Source: Loktanella sp.
Lineage (GTDB): Bacteria; Pseudomonadota; Alphaproteobacteria; Rhodobacterales; Rhodobacteraceae
Length of the DNA stretch: 35,622 bases
Reading direction: 5' to 3'
Assembly (NCBI GenBank): GCA_024635625.1
Contig: JAGXIQ010000045.1
Span: forward strand, 1 to 35,622
Shown here: positions 14,237-23,310 of the stretch, one piece after another
Layout: every line of letters begins with the position of its first letter
How positions within the stretch are numbered: the stretch's first letter is position 1
The notes under the pieces: model-generated
What the model saw: the letters and a program-made list of their open reading frames with translations, nothing else
Database searches by the model: none
What the model was told of the DNA's origin: nothing
Program-made: the position numbers and the translations under genes

Positions 14237-15724
14237 ATGGCTGACGAAGCAAAATCCGCAGAAGCCGGTGCCGTCGAAACCCAAGAGTTCGACTTTGCCA
14301 GTCTATTGAATAAAGAATTCAAGCCGCGCACCGATACGGCGAAATCTGCGGTGGAGTCCGCGGTCAAGACCCTAGCGCAGCAGGCCTTGGAAAACACCGG
14401 TCTGATCTCTGACGATGTGCTGCATTCGATTGAGTCGATGGTCGCCGAAATCGACCGCAAGCTGTCTGAGCAGATCAACCTCATTATCCATAACGAAGAA
14501 TATCAGCAGCTAGAAAGCGCATGGCGCGGTCTGCACCATCTGGTGAACAATACCGAAACCGATGAGATGCTTAAGATCCGGGTGATGAACATCTCGAAAA
14601 AGGATTTGTCCAAAACCCTGCGCAAGTTCAAAGGCGCGGCTTGGGATCAGTCACCGATCTTCAAAAAACTGTACGAAGAAGAGTTCGGCCAGTTCGGCGG
14701 CGAACCTTATGGCTGTCTGGTGGGCGACTATCACTTCAACCATACAGCCCCCGACGTAGAGCTGTTGGGCGAGATGGCCAAGATTGCAGCGGCGGCACAT
14801 GCGCCGTTCATCACTGGCGCCGACCCGTCCCTGATGCAGTTCGATAGCTGGCAAGAACTGACCAACCCGCGCGACCTGACCAAAATCACCAGCACCCCGG
14901 ATTATGCCGCATGGAATTCCCTGCGCAATTCCGAGGACAGCAAGTACTTGGGCCTTGCGATGCCGCGCTTTCTGGGCCGCGCTGCCTATGGCGCGAATTC
15001 CAACCCAGTCGAAGAATTTGCTTTTGAAGAGGACACTGGCAACGCCGAGTCAGAGAATTTTGCCTGGGTAAACGCGGCTTACGGCATGGCCACGAACATT
15101 AACCGTTCGTTTAAAGAATACGGCTGGTGCTCGCGGATTAGGGGTATCGAATCCGGCGGCACGGTCGAAGGTCTGCCGACCCACACCTTCCCGACCGATG
15201 ACGGCGGCGTAGACATGAAGTGTCCGACGGAAATCGGCATTTCGGACCGGCGCGAGGCGGAATTGGCCAAAGGCGGCCTGATGCCGCTGATCCATCGTAA
15301 AAACACCGACATGGCGGCGTTTATCGGCGCGCAGTCACTGCACCGCCCGGCAGAATACGACGACCCCGACGCCAGCGCCAATGCGGCATTGGCAGCGCGT
15401 CTGCCGTATCTGTTCGCGACATGCCGCTTTGCCCACTACCTCAAGTGCATGGTGCGTGACAAAATCGGATCGTTCAAAAGCCGATCCGATATGGAGCGTT
15501 GGCTGAATGACTGGATCCTCCAGTATGTGGATGGCAGCCCGGGCAATTCGAGTGAAACGACAAAGGCACAAAAGCCGCTGGCTGCTGCCAGTGTTGAAGT
15601 ATCCGAAGTCGAAGGTAACCCAGGTTACTACTCCTCCAAGTTCTTCCTGCGACCGCATTACCAGCTGGAAGGTCTATCGGTTTCACTGCGGCTTGTGTCC
15701 AAGCTGCCGTCGGAAAAGGCATAA
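14237..15724 (+). CDS. tssC: Type VI sheath large subunit TssC (VipB)
   Basis: A 495-residue TssC. The typical E-Y-Q-Q-L-E-S-A-W-R-G-L-H-H-L-V motif lies near residue 92, then I-F-K-K-L-Y-E-E-E-F-G-Q-F-G-G-E-P-Y-G and D-Y-H-F-N-H near 155-172, and a C-terminal R-P-H-Y-Q-L-E-G-L-S-V-S-L-R-L-V. It forms the outer, contractile sheath with TssB and is the substrate that ClpV disassembles. Only one tssC gene is present, unlike some clusters that carry two. A hairpin and hcp follow downstream. Confidence 0.97.
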   Translation: MADEAKSAEAGAVETQEFDFASLLNKEFKPRTDTAKSAVESAVKTLAQQALENTGLISDDVLHSIESMVAEIDRKLSEQINLIIHNEEYQQLESAWRGLHHLVNNTETDEMLKIRVMNISKKDLSKTLRKFKGAAWDQSPIFKKLYEEEFGQFGGEPYGCLVGDYHFNHTAPDVELLGEMAKIAAAAHAPFITGADPSLMQFDSWQELTNPRDLTKITSTPDYAAWNSLRNSEDSKYLGLAMPRFLGRAAYGANSNPVEEFAFEEDTGNAESENFAWVNAAYGMATNINRSFKEYGWCSRIRGIESGGTVEGLPTHTFPTDDGGVDMKCPTEIGISDRREAELAKGGLMPLIHRKNTDMAAFIGAQSLHRPAEYDDPDASANAALAARLPYLFATCRFAHYLKCMVRDKIGSFKSRSDMERWLNDWILQYVDGSPGNSSETTKAQKPLAAASVEVSEVEGNPGYYSSKFFLRPHYQLEGLSVSLRLVSKLPSEKA

Positions 15725-15730
15725 AGCCAG

Positions 15731-15756
15731 CTTACGCTATGATATCGTCGCGTAAG
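15731..15756 (+). repeat. Inverted repeat in the tssC-hcp spacer
   Basis: CTTACGC (15731-15737) and GCGTAAG (15750-15756) are perfect inverted arms around a 12-nt loop, followed by AAAATCT rather than a T-run. It lies 6 bp behind the tssC stop and 50 bp before hcp. It could stabilise a processed hcp transcript or mark a processing site. Confidence 0.45.
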
Positions 15757-15806
15757 AAAATCTAAGATCGCGGACTGACCGCATAATCGATAAAAGGAGA
15801 CGACCC

Positions 15807-16292
15807 ATGGCTCTAGACATGTTTCTCGACATTGAAGGCGAGATCACAGGTGAATCACAGGACGATTCACACAAGGATGAAATTGACGTATTGGCGTGGT
15901 CTTGGGGACTAAGCCAATCTGGCTCTTTCCATGTCGGCGGTGGCGGCGGTGCGGGTAAAGCCAGCTTTCAAGATATCAGCATCACCAAATGGATCGACAA
16001 CGCTTCCCCAATTCTGATGCTGTATTGTGCCAATGGCGACCATTTCACCAAGGCCAAGCTAACGATCCGTAAGGCCGGCAAGAAGCCACTTGAATATCTG
16101 GTCATCGAAATGACGAAAGTCATGGTGACATCAGTATCGACTGGCGGTTCCGGCGGCGAAGACCGGCTGACCGAAAATATTTCGCTAAACTTTGCCGAAG
16201 TCAAAGTGTCGTACCAAAAGCAAAAGGACGACGGTTCGGGCGAGGCCGCGAAAGAGTTTCCGTGGAATATCGCAAAGAACATTCAGTCTTAA
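15807..16292 (+). CDS. hcp: Type VI tube protein Hcp (TssD)
   Basis: A 161-residue Hcp. It starts M-A-L-D-M-F-L-D-I-E-G-E-I-T-G-E-S, and has I-D-V-L-A-W-S-W-G-L near 27-36, H-V-G-G-G-G-G-A-G-K, D-I-S-I-T-K-W-I-D and a C-terminal N-F-A-E-V-K-V-S-Y, all family hallmarks. It makes the hexameric ring stacked into the inner tube that carries effectors and is secreted. AAGGAG 8 bp before the ATG is a strong ribosome binding site. Hcp is needed in large amounts, and the inverted repeats on both sides of the gene would suit separate control of its mRNA. Confidence 0.97.
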   Translation: MALDMFLDIEGEITGESQDDSHKDEIDVLAWSWGLSQSGSFHVGGGGGAGKASFQDISITKWIDNASPILMLYCANGDHFTKAKLTIRKAGKKPLEYLVIEMTKVMVTSVSTGGSGGEDRLTENISLNFAEVKVSYQKQKDDGSGEAAKEFPWNIAKNIQS

Positions 16293-16300
16293 GACTGAAT
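16281..16300. repeat. Perfect 20-bp palindrome over the hcp stop codon
   Basis: Arms ATTCAGTCTT and AAGACTGAAT meet with no spacer, the TAA stop lying at the centre. As RNA it would form a stem with a very tight loop or a dimer; as DNA it could be a protein site. It sits 10 bp before the stronger hairpin at 16311-16340. Confidence 0.6.
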
Positions 16301-16310
16301 TCTTCACTCT

Positions 16311-16340
16311 GTCCTGTCGCGGCGTTGGCCGCGACAGGAC
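16311..16340 (+). terminator. Strong 13-bp hairpin behind hcp (no T-run)
   Basis: GTCCTGTCGCGGC (16311-16323) and GCCGCGACAGGAC (16328-16340) are perfectly complementary with a GTTG loop. It is GC-rich and very stable but no T-run follows, so it is more likely an mRNA 3'-end stabiliser, processing stop or weak attenuator than a full terminator. It separates hcp from tagJ. Confidence 0.6.
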
Positions 16341-16367
16341 GTCCGCACACTTAAAGGAGTCCACTTC

Positions 16368-17177
16368 GTGTCAGATGAGCCAAGCGCGCTTCTTAAGCAG
16401 AACGATCCTCATGCGGCGCTTTTGGCGTTACAGGCCAAGATTAGGGCCAATGCATCCGACCCCAAGCTCCGGATTTTTCTGTTCCAGCTTTTGTGTGTTC
16501 TAGGCGACTGGAAACGGGCGATTGCCCAGCTAAAATTATGCGCGGAACTGGATGCCCTCGCGATTCCGATGGCCCAGACCTACCGTGAGGCGATCATCTG
16601 CGAAGTCTACCGCGAGAAGGTTTTTGCGGGAGAAAAAGACCCGCTGATTTTTGGTGAGCCACAAGAATGGGTCGCCTTGATGATTGAAGCCAATCGGGCA
16701 TTGGCAAACGGGAACCCAACCAAAGCGGCAGAACTGCGCGAAAAGGCATTTGCACAGGTCCCCGATGCAGGTGGCATGCTGAACGGTGAGCGGTTCGACT
16801 GGATTGCGGACGCCGACATGCGGCTTGGTCCGCTGTTAGAGATCATTATCAACGGCAAATATTTCTGGATGCCTTTCAGCGCAATCAAAACGCTGACCGT
16901 AGAAGAGCCAGAAGACCTGCGCGATTCCGTCTGGACCGCAGCGAACCTGACCTTGCAGAATGGCGGAGAATTCGTAGCGCTTATCCCAACGCGTTATGTT
17001 GGCACCACAGCGTCAGGCGACCCGTTGTCGATGATGGCGCGCACTACGACGTGGGCAGATCTTGGCAACGACACCCACGTGGGCACCGGCCAACGTCTAT
17101 TGACGACCGGCGATCACGACACAGCCATCATGGACCTGCGCAAGCTAGAGATGGACCCGGTGATAACGGATGGCTGA
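16368..17177 (+). CDS. tagJ: T6SS accessory protein TagJ (ImpE/SciE family)
   Basis: A 269-residue ImpE-family protein. TPR-like helices fill residues 1-120 (D-P-H-A-A-L-L-A-L-Q-A-K-I-R, then L-R-I-F-L-F-Q-L-L-C-V-L-G-D-W-K-R-A). The family's D-A-D-M-R-L-G-P-L-L-E and G-K-Y-F-W-M-P-F motifs are near 145-170, and P-T-R-Y-V-G-T near 209. TagJ (HsiE1) binds the sheath protein TssB and accompanies ClpV in sheath handling. Start is a GTG with AAAGGAG 8 bp upstream. Its end overlaps tssE by 8 bp. Confidence 0.92.
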   Translation: MSDEPSALLKQNDPHAALLALQAKIRANASDPKLRIFLFQLLCVLGDWKRAIAQLKLCAELDALAIPMAQTYREAIICEVYREKVFAGEKDPLIFGEPQEWVALMIEANRALANGNPTKAAELREKAFAQVPDAGGMLNGERFDWIADADMRLGPLLEIIINGKYFWMPFSAIKTLTVEEPEDLRDSVWTAANLTLQNGGEFVALIPTRYVGTTASGDPLSMMARTTTWADLGNDTHVGTGQRLLTTGDHDTAIMDLRKLEMDPVITDG

Positions 17178-17667
17178 TAAAACCATCATCGAACGTCTGC
17201 AACCGTCCCTGCTGGACCGGTTGACCGACGACGAACCGGGCAACAAGACCGAGAGTCGTGACAGTCGTGTCATAAACCTAAATCGCCTGCGCGACATTGT
17301 GCGCCGTGATTTGGCGTGGTTGTTGAACAGCAACAACATGGATTCAATACTTGATTCAGAGGTCTATCCTCATACGGCGCGGTCAGTGCTGAACTACGGC
17401 ATCCGCGACACTTCTGGCGACTTTTCAACGGAGAACCGCGCGGACGCGATCCGCACAGCCATTGAATTGGCGATCATCCGGTTCGAGACGCGGATCATCC
17501 CCGGCACGTTGGAAGTGACGATGCGCGAAACCAAAGAACGTAAGCGGGCCGTGGTTGATTTCGATATTCGCGCGGATATGTGGGCGCAGCCGTTACCGAT
17601 GGAGCTATACCTGCGGTCGCAAGTCGATCTGGTAACTGGTGAATTGTCGCTGGACAGTAGGGTGTAA
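17170..17667 (+). CDS. tssE: Type VI baseplate protein TssE (gp25-like)
   Basis: A 165-residue gp25-like protein. It begins with L-Q-P-S-L-L-D-R-L-T-D-D, carries R-D-I-V-R-R-D-L-A-W-L-L-N-S near residue 42, and the GPW/gp25 segment S-V-L-N-Y-G-I-R-D about 75. A conserved E-x-R region (R-F-E-T-R-I-I) lies near 103. It is the baseplate wedge component that starts sheath polymerisation. It overlaps tagJ and is 6 bp before tssF, consistent with one transcript. Confidence 0.95.
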   Translation: MADKTIIERLQPSLLDRLTDDEPGNKTESRDSRVINLNRLRDIVRRDLAWLLNSNNMDSILDSEVYPHTARSVLNYGIRDTSGDFSTENRADAIRTAIELAIIRFETRIIPGTLEVTMRETKERKRAVVDFDIRADMWAQPLPMELYLRSQVDLVTGELSLDSRV

Positions 17668-17673
17668 CGGCGC

Positions 17674-19548
17674 ATGGATACACGACTGCTAAAGCACTAC
17701 GAAGCCGAACTTGCCTATCTGCGCGAGATGGGCGCAGAGTTTGCCGGGTCTTTCCCAAAGATCGCGTCACGCCTTGGTATGGACGGGGTAGAGGTTCTTG
17801 ACCCCTATGTGGAACGCCTACTGGAAGGCAGTGCATTTTTATCGGCCCGCGTTCAACTGGAACTGGAAATGCAGTATCCGGCGTTCACCACCCATTTATT
17901 GGAAATCATTTATCCGCATTATCTGGGGCAGACCCCATCAACGATGATCGCGCAGTTGCATCCAGATATGGACAACGCGTCGCTTGCCGACGGCTTTGTA
18001 CTGCCGCGCCATACGATGCTGCGGTCACGGCTTGTGGAAGGTGCACAAAAGGGGTGCGTTTACCGCACGGCGGCTGACCTAACGCTGTGGCCAATCGAAA
18101 TTGCAGAGGCTGAATACATCGATGGTCGCGGAGAATTAGTCGCTGCCGGTGTAGCCGGCGAAACTGACGCTCGCGCTGCCGTGCGTCTGCGATTGCGGCG
18201 TCACGGCGGCGCGCCTATCGGGGAATTACCGCTGGATCGTTTAAGCCTGTTTTTGGGCGGCAAGGGTGTTCGTGGTTGGCAATTGCACCAACTCCTTTGC
18301 ACTGAAGCGACGGGTGTCGTGGCACGTAGTGTTGATCGCCGGGCTGATTGGACCGTGCGCCTGAACGGTGGAATTGTACCGCGCGGATACGAACGGGACG
18401 AAGCGCTGTTGGAAACTCCGAAGCAAAGTTTTGACGGCTATCGGTTGTTGCAAGAATATTTTGCAATGCCTGAACGCTTTCACTTTGTTGATGTGACCGG
18501 GTTATCCGCAGGTTTGGCGCGGGCTACGGACGACGCGATGGATATCTACATCCTGCTACGCGACGGCCTGCCCGACATCGCCGCAGGTATCACCGCAGAG
18601 GCGTTTTCGCTGAACTGCGTGCCTGCTATTAACCTGTTCGAAAAGCGCAGTGACCGGGTCCACATCACATCGCGCGAAGTAGCGCATCATGTTGTGGCTG
18701 ATCGCACCAGCCCGCTCGACTTCGAGGTCTTTTCGATACTGTCGGTGACAGGGATAAACGGCGAAGGTCAGGACGATATCGATTTTCGCCCGTTCTATTC
18801 TGCCGACGACTTTTCGCCCGCAGGTGACGCTCATGCGTCGTATTACACGGTGACGCGCAAGATGCGGCAGCGAACTGAAAAAGAACGGTTAAAGGGCGCG
18901 CGGACAAGTTATCTGGGGTCCGAAACCTATCTGACGTTGGTCGACAGAAACGAAGCGCCCTATCCCGCAGACATGAACCAGCTTTCAGTACGGGCCTTGG
19001 TCACAAACCGCGATTTGCCGATGATGCTGCCGACCGGGGAAACAGACTTGTTTCACTTGCCTGATGGCGGACCGGTGAAGTCAATCACGACCCCAGTCAG
19101 TCAAACACGACCGCGTCCGACACTGGCGCAGGGCGATGCGGCGTGGCGCCTGATCAGTCACCTTAGCCTGAATTATCTTTCCATCGCCGACAGTGACAAA
19201 GGCGAAGGCGCGCAGGCCCTGCGCGAGTTGGTAGGATTGTACGCGCCCAAGGGCGACCGCGGAATTATGCTGCAGATAGAGGGGATCGTGTCGGTGTCCA
19301 GCCGCCCGATCGTCCGGCGGATCAGCGACGGCGTGCTTTCTACAGCCGTGCGCGGTTTGGAAATCACTCTCGTTTTTGACGAGAGCTTTTTCGAAGGAAC
19401 AAGCGTTTACCTATTGGGCACCGTGTTGGAAAGGTTCTTTCGCAAATACGTCACCATCAACAGTTTTACCGAAACGGTTCTGAGAACCCAACAGAACGGA
19501 GAGATCGCGCGATGGCGACCGGAGACGGGCCTCGGGCGGATCATTTGA
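17674..19548 (+). CDS. tssF: Type VI baseplate protein TssF
   Basis: A 624-residue TssF (VasA/ImpG). The N-terminal signature is intact: L-L-K-H-Y-E-A-E-L-A-Y-L-R-E-M-G-A-E-F-A, followed by F-P-K-I-A-S-R-L-G and P-Y-V-E-R-L-L-E-G-S-A-F-L. The middle has L-F-E-K-R-S-D-R (residues about 311-318), and the end has G-T-V-L-E-R-F-F-R-K-Y-V-T-I-N-S-F-T-E-T. It forms the TssF2G wedge of the baseplate. It overlaps tssG by 37 bp, so the two are likely made in a coupled way. Confidence 0.96.
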   Translation: MDTRLLKHYEAELAYLREMGAEFAGSFPKIASRLGMDGVEVLDPYVERLLEGSAFLSARVQLELEMQYPAFTTHLLEIIYPHYLGQTPSTMIAQLHPDMDNASLADGFVLPRHTMLRSRLVEGAQKGCVYRTAADLTLWPIEIAEAEYIDGRGELVAAGVAGETDARAAVRLRLRRHGGAPIGELPLDRLSLFLGGKGVRGWQLHQLLCTEATGVVARSVDRRADWTVRLNGGIVPRGYERDEALLETPKQSFDGYRLLQEYFAMPERFHFVDVTGLSAGLARATDDAMDIYILLRDGLPDIAAGITAEAFSLNCVPAINLFEKRSDRVHITSREVAHHVVADRTSPLDFEVFSILSVTGINGEGQDDIDFRPFYSADDFSPAGDAHASYYTVTRKMRQRTEKERLKGARTSYLGSETYLTLVDRNEAPYPADMNQLSVRALVTNRDLPMMLPTGETDLFHLPDGGPVKSITTPVSQTRPRPTLAQGDAAWRLISHLSLNYLSIADSDKGEGAQALRELVGLYAPKGDRGIMLQIEGIVSVSSRPIVRRISDGVLSTAVRGLEITLVFDESFFEGTSVYLLGTVLERFFRKYVTINSFTETVLRTQQNGEIARWRPETGLGRII

Positions 19549-20540
19549 CGCATTTTGAGCGCCTGATTGAGTCCCCCGAGAGTCACCACATCTTTCTGGC
19601 CCTGCGCATTATTGAAGCGCAGTTTGGCGACGCACCCCGCATGGGTGAATCGCGGCGTCCGCGTGAAGACGCGGTGCGTTTGGGACAAGAACCCCGTATG
19701 GCGTTTCCACCGACAACGATCAGCGCGTTCAAAGTACCGGGCACTGCGCCCGGCAAGCTGACCAACCGGTTTTTTGGCTTTTTCGGCCCGCATGGACCTC
19801 TGCCGCTGCATTTGACGGAATACGCCCGCGAACGGCAGGTCAACAACCGCGACCCATCGTTCGTCGCATTCGCGGATATGCTAACGCACCGACTGATGTC
19901 TTTGATGTATCGCGCTTGGACCACAGGCAACCCGGCGGTGGATTTCGACCGCGGTGCGGACACAGAATTCACCCGCCATGTTGCGGCTTTAGCCGGCTTT
20001 CATGGCACTGCACTGCGCCAACGCGACGCAATGCCGGACATGGCCAAAAGGCATTTTGCAGGATTGATGGGGTCGGCAGTCAAGAACGCAGAAGGCCTTG
20101 TGGCCATCCTGTCCAGTTTTTTACATGCCCCGGTCCGGATGCAGGAATTCATCGGATCTTGGCTGGAATTGGAACCAGATGATCAGTGGCAGTTGGGCAA
20201 AGGCGGCGGGTTGGGGCAAACCACGAGTATTGGCGCCCGCGTTTGGAGCAGAAATACAAAGTTTCGCCTGATCATCGGGCCGGTGCCGCTATCCGATTAC
20301 CAACGCTTGCTGCCGGGGCAGCCGTCAATGGACAAGCTGGCGGCGATTGTGCGCAACTATGTAGGCGATGCGCTCGATTACGACGTAAATGTTGTCCTGA
20401 AAGCAGCAGACGTACCGCCTTCGGTTCTGGGGCAGGGCACGCAACTGGGTCATACCAGTTGGTTAGGGCCACGCCAGCGCCTGTCCGATGCGGACGATCT
20501 TTATCTTGAACCACAACATCTTGACGAACGGGCTGCTTGA
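19512..20540 (+). CDS. tssG: Type VI baseplate protein TssG
   Basis: A 342-residue TssG (VasB/ImpH). Family features: the N-terminal F-x-R-L-I-E (here H-F-E-R-L-I-E), the R-F-x-Q-E-P-like R-L-G-Q-E-P-R-M-A-F-P region near 55-66, F-F-G-F-F-G-P-H-G-P-L-P-L-H-L-T-E-Y about 86-103, and a C-terminal L-G-H-T-S-W-L-G. It joins TssF in the baseplate wedge. It starts inside tssF; no alternative start with a better ribosome binding site is seen. A 36-bp gap separates it from clpV. Confidence 0.95.
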   Translation: MATGDGPRADHLTHFERLIESPESHHIFLALRIIEAQFGDAPRMGESRRPREDAVRLGQEPRMAFPPTTISAFKVPGTAPGKLTNRFFGFFGPHGPLPLHLTEYARERQVNNRDPSFVAFADMLTHRLMSLMYRAWTTGNPAVDFDRGADTEFTRHVAALAGFHGTALRQRDAMPDMAKRHFAGLMGSAVKNAEGLVAILSSFLHAPVRMQEFIGSWLELEPDDQWQLGKGGGLGQTTSIGARVWSRNTKFRLIIGPVPLSDYQRLLPGQPSMDKLAAIVRNYVGDALDYDVNVVLKAADVPPSVLGQGTQLGHTSWLGPRQRLSDADDLYLEPQHLDERAA

Positions 20541-20576
20541 CGTGGTCGCGACTTATGCAACTAAAGGAATACACCC

Positions 20577-23273
20577 ATGACAGAGATCAGTCGCGTCGCC
20601 CTTTTTGGCAAGCTTAATGCGGTCGGCTACAAGGCCGTCGAGGGGGCCACGGTATTCTGCAAAATGCGGGGCAACCCCTATGTGGAAATCGTACATTGGC
20701 TGGCGCAGATTGTGCAACTGCCGGATAGCGATTTCAAACGTATCATGGATCACTACAAGGTCGATCCGGCACGACTTGCAGCGGATATGACGACGGCCCT
20801 TGACGCCCTGCCACGCGGCGCAAGCACAATTTCCGATTTGTCGCAGCACCTTGAGGACGCAATGGAGCGGGCTTGGGTCTATGGCTCGTTGTTGTACTCA
20901 TCAAGCCAAGTGCGTACCGGGCATCTGGTGCTGGGGATGATGAAGACCAAGAATTTGCGCAACATCTTCCTTGGGATCTCTCGCGAGTTTGCAAGGATTT
21001 TGCCTGACGATCTGGCGGATAATTTTGATACGATTACGGACGGTTCGCCCGAACAGCGGCTGGTGCCGCAGGATGGGTCCACGACCGGCGGCGGCGGTGT
21101 TCCGGGCGAGGCGTCTGGCGCGATGTCGCCTGCTTCGATGGGAAAAGAAGAGGCCCTGAAGCAGTTTTGCACTGACATGACCCAGCAGGCAAAGGACGGC
21201 AAAATCGACCCTATTGTTGGTCGTGACGAAGAAATCCGTCAGATTGTCGACGTTCTGATGCGGCGGCGGCAAAACAACCCGATCCTCACTGGCGAAGCAG
21301 GCGTTGGCAAAACGGCCGTCGTCGAAGGTTTCGCCTTGCGGATTGCACGCGGAGACGTTCCGCCTGCGTTGCAGGGCGCGCGTCTATTGGCGCTGGATGT
21401 GGGTCTGTTGCAGGCCGGAGCGTCAATGAAAGGTGAGTTTGAGAACCGACTAAAATCGGTGATCGAAGAGGTACAGGCATCGACCACGCCGATCATCATG
21501 TTCATCGACGAAACGCATACGCTGGTCGGTGCCGGCGGTGCAGCTGGCACCGGCGACGCGGCGAACTTGCTAAAGCCGGCATTAGCGCGGGGCACTTTGC
21601 GGACCATCGGTGCAACAACTTGGGCAGAATACAAAAAGCATATTGAAAAGGATCCGGCACTAACCCGGCGTTTTCAGGTTGTTGCGGTCGAAGAACCCGG
21701 TATCGCCAAGGCCATCATGATGATGCGCGGCATCGCGTCGATGCTGGAAAAGCACCACAAAGTGCAGATTTTGGACGAGGCGATTGCAGCCGCGGTCGAA
21801 CTATCGGCCCGATACATCCCGGCACGGCAGTTGCCGGACAAGTCAGTCAGCGTGCTTGACACGACCTGTGCCCGCGTGGCGATCAGTCAACACGCCGTGC
21901 CTGCAGAGGTGGACGATGCCCGTAAGCGAATTGACTCGCTAACTACGGAATTGGAAATTATTGGCCGCGACGAGACGGCCGGCTTTGACGTGACCGACCG
22001 CCGCGCCGGTGTGCAACTGATGATGGATGCCGAGGAACAGCGGCTAGCTGATCTAAACGTCCGCTGGGAGGCCGAAAAGGCCGTAGTAAAGGACATTCTG
22101 GACCTGCGGGCCAAGCTGCGCGACAGTGGTGCCCCGGTGGATGGGGCCGATGCAGAGGCGATGGCAGAATCCAGCGACGCAGAGCGCGCCGATTTGATGA
22201 CCCAGTTGCGGGCCAAAAATGCAGAATTGCATGCGTTGCAGGGCGAAGCTGCCTTGATCTTGCCAATCGTCGATCAGCAAGCCGTGGCAAGCGTCATCGG
22301 TGACTGGACCGGCATCCCGGTGGGCAAGATGGTCAAGGACGAGCTGGAAACAGTGCTAAACCTTGAAACCCACTTGGCCAAGCGTGTGATTGGCCAGGAC
22401 CACGCGATGAAAATGATCGCAAAACGCATTCAGACCAGCCGCGCGGGCCTTGATAACCCGAACAAACCTATCGGTGTGTTCCTGCTTGCCGGTACGTCTG
22501 GCGTCGGCAAAACCGAAACCGCGCTAGCACTGGCGGAGGTGCTTTATGGTGGCGAACAGAACGTTATCACAATCAACATGAGCGAGTATCAAGAAGCCCA
22601 TACGGTTAGCTCGCTGAAAGGCGCGCCTCCTGGTTATGTTGGATATGGCGAGGGCGGCGTACTAACCGAAGCGGTGCGGCGTAAGCCCTATTCGGTCGTG
22701 CTGCTGGACGAGGTTGAAAAGGCCCACCCGGACGTACACGAAGTCTTCTTTCAAGTGTTTGATAAGGGCGTCATGGAGGACGGCGAGGGTCGCGTGATCG
22801 ACTTTAAAAACACTTTGATCCTGCTGACATCGAACGCGGGTTCCGACTTAATCATGGACCTATGCAGCGATCCCGACCTGATGCCGGAAATAGAGGGCAT
22901 CACCAAGGCGATGCGTGACCCATTGTTGAAAGTGTTCCCGGCAGCCCTGCTGGGGCGGATGGTGACGATACCATATTATCCTCTGACGCCAGATATGATC
23001 GGCAAGATCACCGAACTCCAGCTGAACCGCATTCAGAAGCGCGTCACCGAAAACCACAAGGTGCCATTTGCTTATACACCTGCCGTGGTCCAAGAGATCG
23101 TGAACCGCTGTCAGGAACTAGAATCTGGTGGTCGGATGATCGACGCAATTGTGACCAATACGATGCTGCCCGACATCTCGGCCGAGTTTTTGAACCGCAT
23201 GATGCAGGGCAAATCGGTTAACCGGGTCGCGATTGACGTCAAAGATAACGATTTCACGTATAGTTTCGACTAA
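20577..23273 (+). CDS. clpV: Type VI sheath-recycling AAA+ ATPase ClpV (TssH)
   Basis: An 898-residue double-ring Clp/Hsp100 ATPase. The ClpV-type N-domain covers about 1-160. The first AAA+ module has Walker A G-E-A-G-V-G-K-T (about 238-245) and Walker B I-M-F-I-D-E-T-H; the usual DEAH is DETH here. A coiled-coil middle domain follows at about 440-560. The second AAA+ module has G-T-S-G-V-G-K-T and V-V-L-L-D-E-V-E-K-A-H-P-D-V. It pulls on TssC of contracted sheaths to recycle subunits using ATP. The N-domain identifies it as ClpV rather than housekeeping ClpB. An AAAGGA ribosome binding site precedes the ATG. Confidence 0.96.
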   Translation: MTEISRVALFGKLNAVGYKAVEGATVFCKMRGNPYVEIVHWLAQIVQLPDSDFKRIMDHYKVDPARLAADMTTALDALPRGASTISDLSQHLEDAMERAWVYGSLLYSSSQVRTGHLVLGMMKTKNLRNIFLGISREFARILPDDLADNFDTITDGSPEQRLVPQDGSTTGGGGVPGEASGAMSPASMGKEEALKQFCTDMTQQAKDGKIDPIVGRDEEIRQIVDVLMRRRQNNPILTGEAGVGKTAVVEGFALRIARGDVPPALQGARLLALDVGLLQAGASMKGEFENRLKSVIEEVQASTTPIIMFIDETHTLVGAGGAAGTGDAANLLKPALARGTLRTIGATTWAEYKKHIEKDPALTRRFQVVAVEEPGIAKAIMMMRGIASMLEKHHKVQILDEAIAAAVELSARYIPARQLPDKSVSVLDTTCARVAISQHAVPAEVDDARKRIDSLTTELEIIGRDETAGFDVTDRRAGVQLMMDAEEQRLADLNVRWEAEKAVVKDILDLRAKLRDSGAPVDGADAEAMAESSDAERADLMTQLRAKNAELHALQGEAALILPIVDQQAVASVIGDWTGIPVGKMVKDELETVLNLETHLAKRVIGQDHAMKMIAKRIQTSRAGLDNPNKPIGVFLLAGTSGVGKTETALALAEVLYGGEQNVITINMSEYQEAHTVSSLKGAPPGYVGYGEGGVLTEAVRRKPYSVVLLDEVEKAHPDVHEVFFQVFDKGVMEDGEGRVIDFKNTLILLTSNAGSDLIMDLCSDPDLMPEIEGITKAMRDPLLKVFPAALLGRMVTIPYYPLTPDMIGKITELQLNRIQKRVTENHKVPFAYTPAVVQEIVNRCQELESGGRMIDAIVTNTMLPDISAEFLNRMMQGKSVNRVAIDVKDNDFTYSFD

Positions 23274-23310
23274 GCCCATTGCACCCGGCGCCTAACGGAA
23301 AGAGAAAACC

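Noticed and set aside
16281..16340. Classical Rho-independent terminator behind hcp
   Set aside because: The palindrome and hairpin are real, but neither is followed by a T-run, so I describe them as repeats or a stabilising hairpin, with termination only a possibility.
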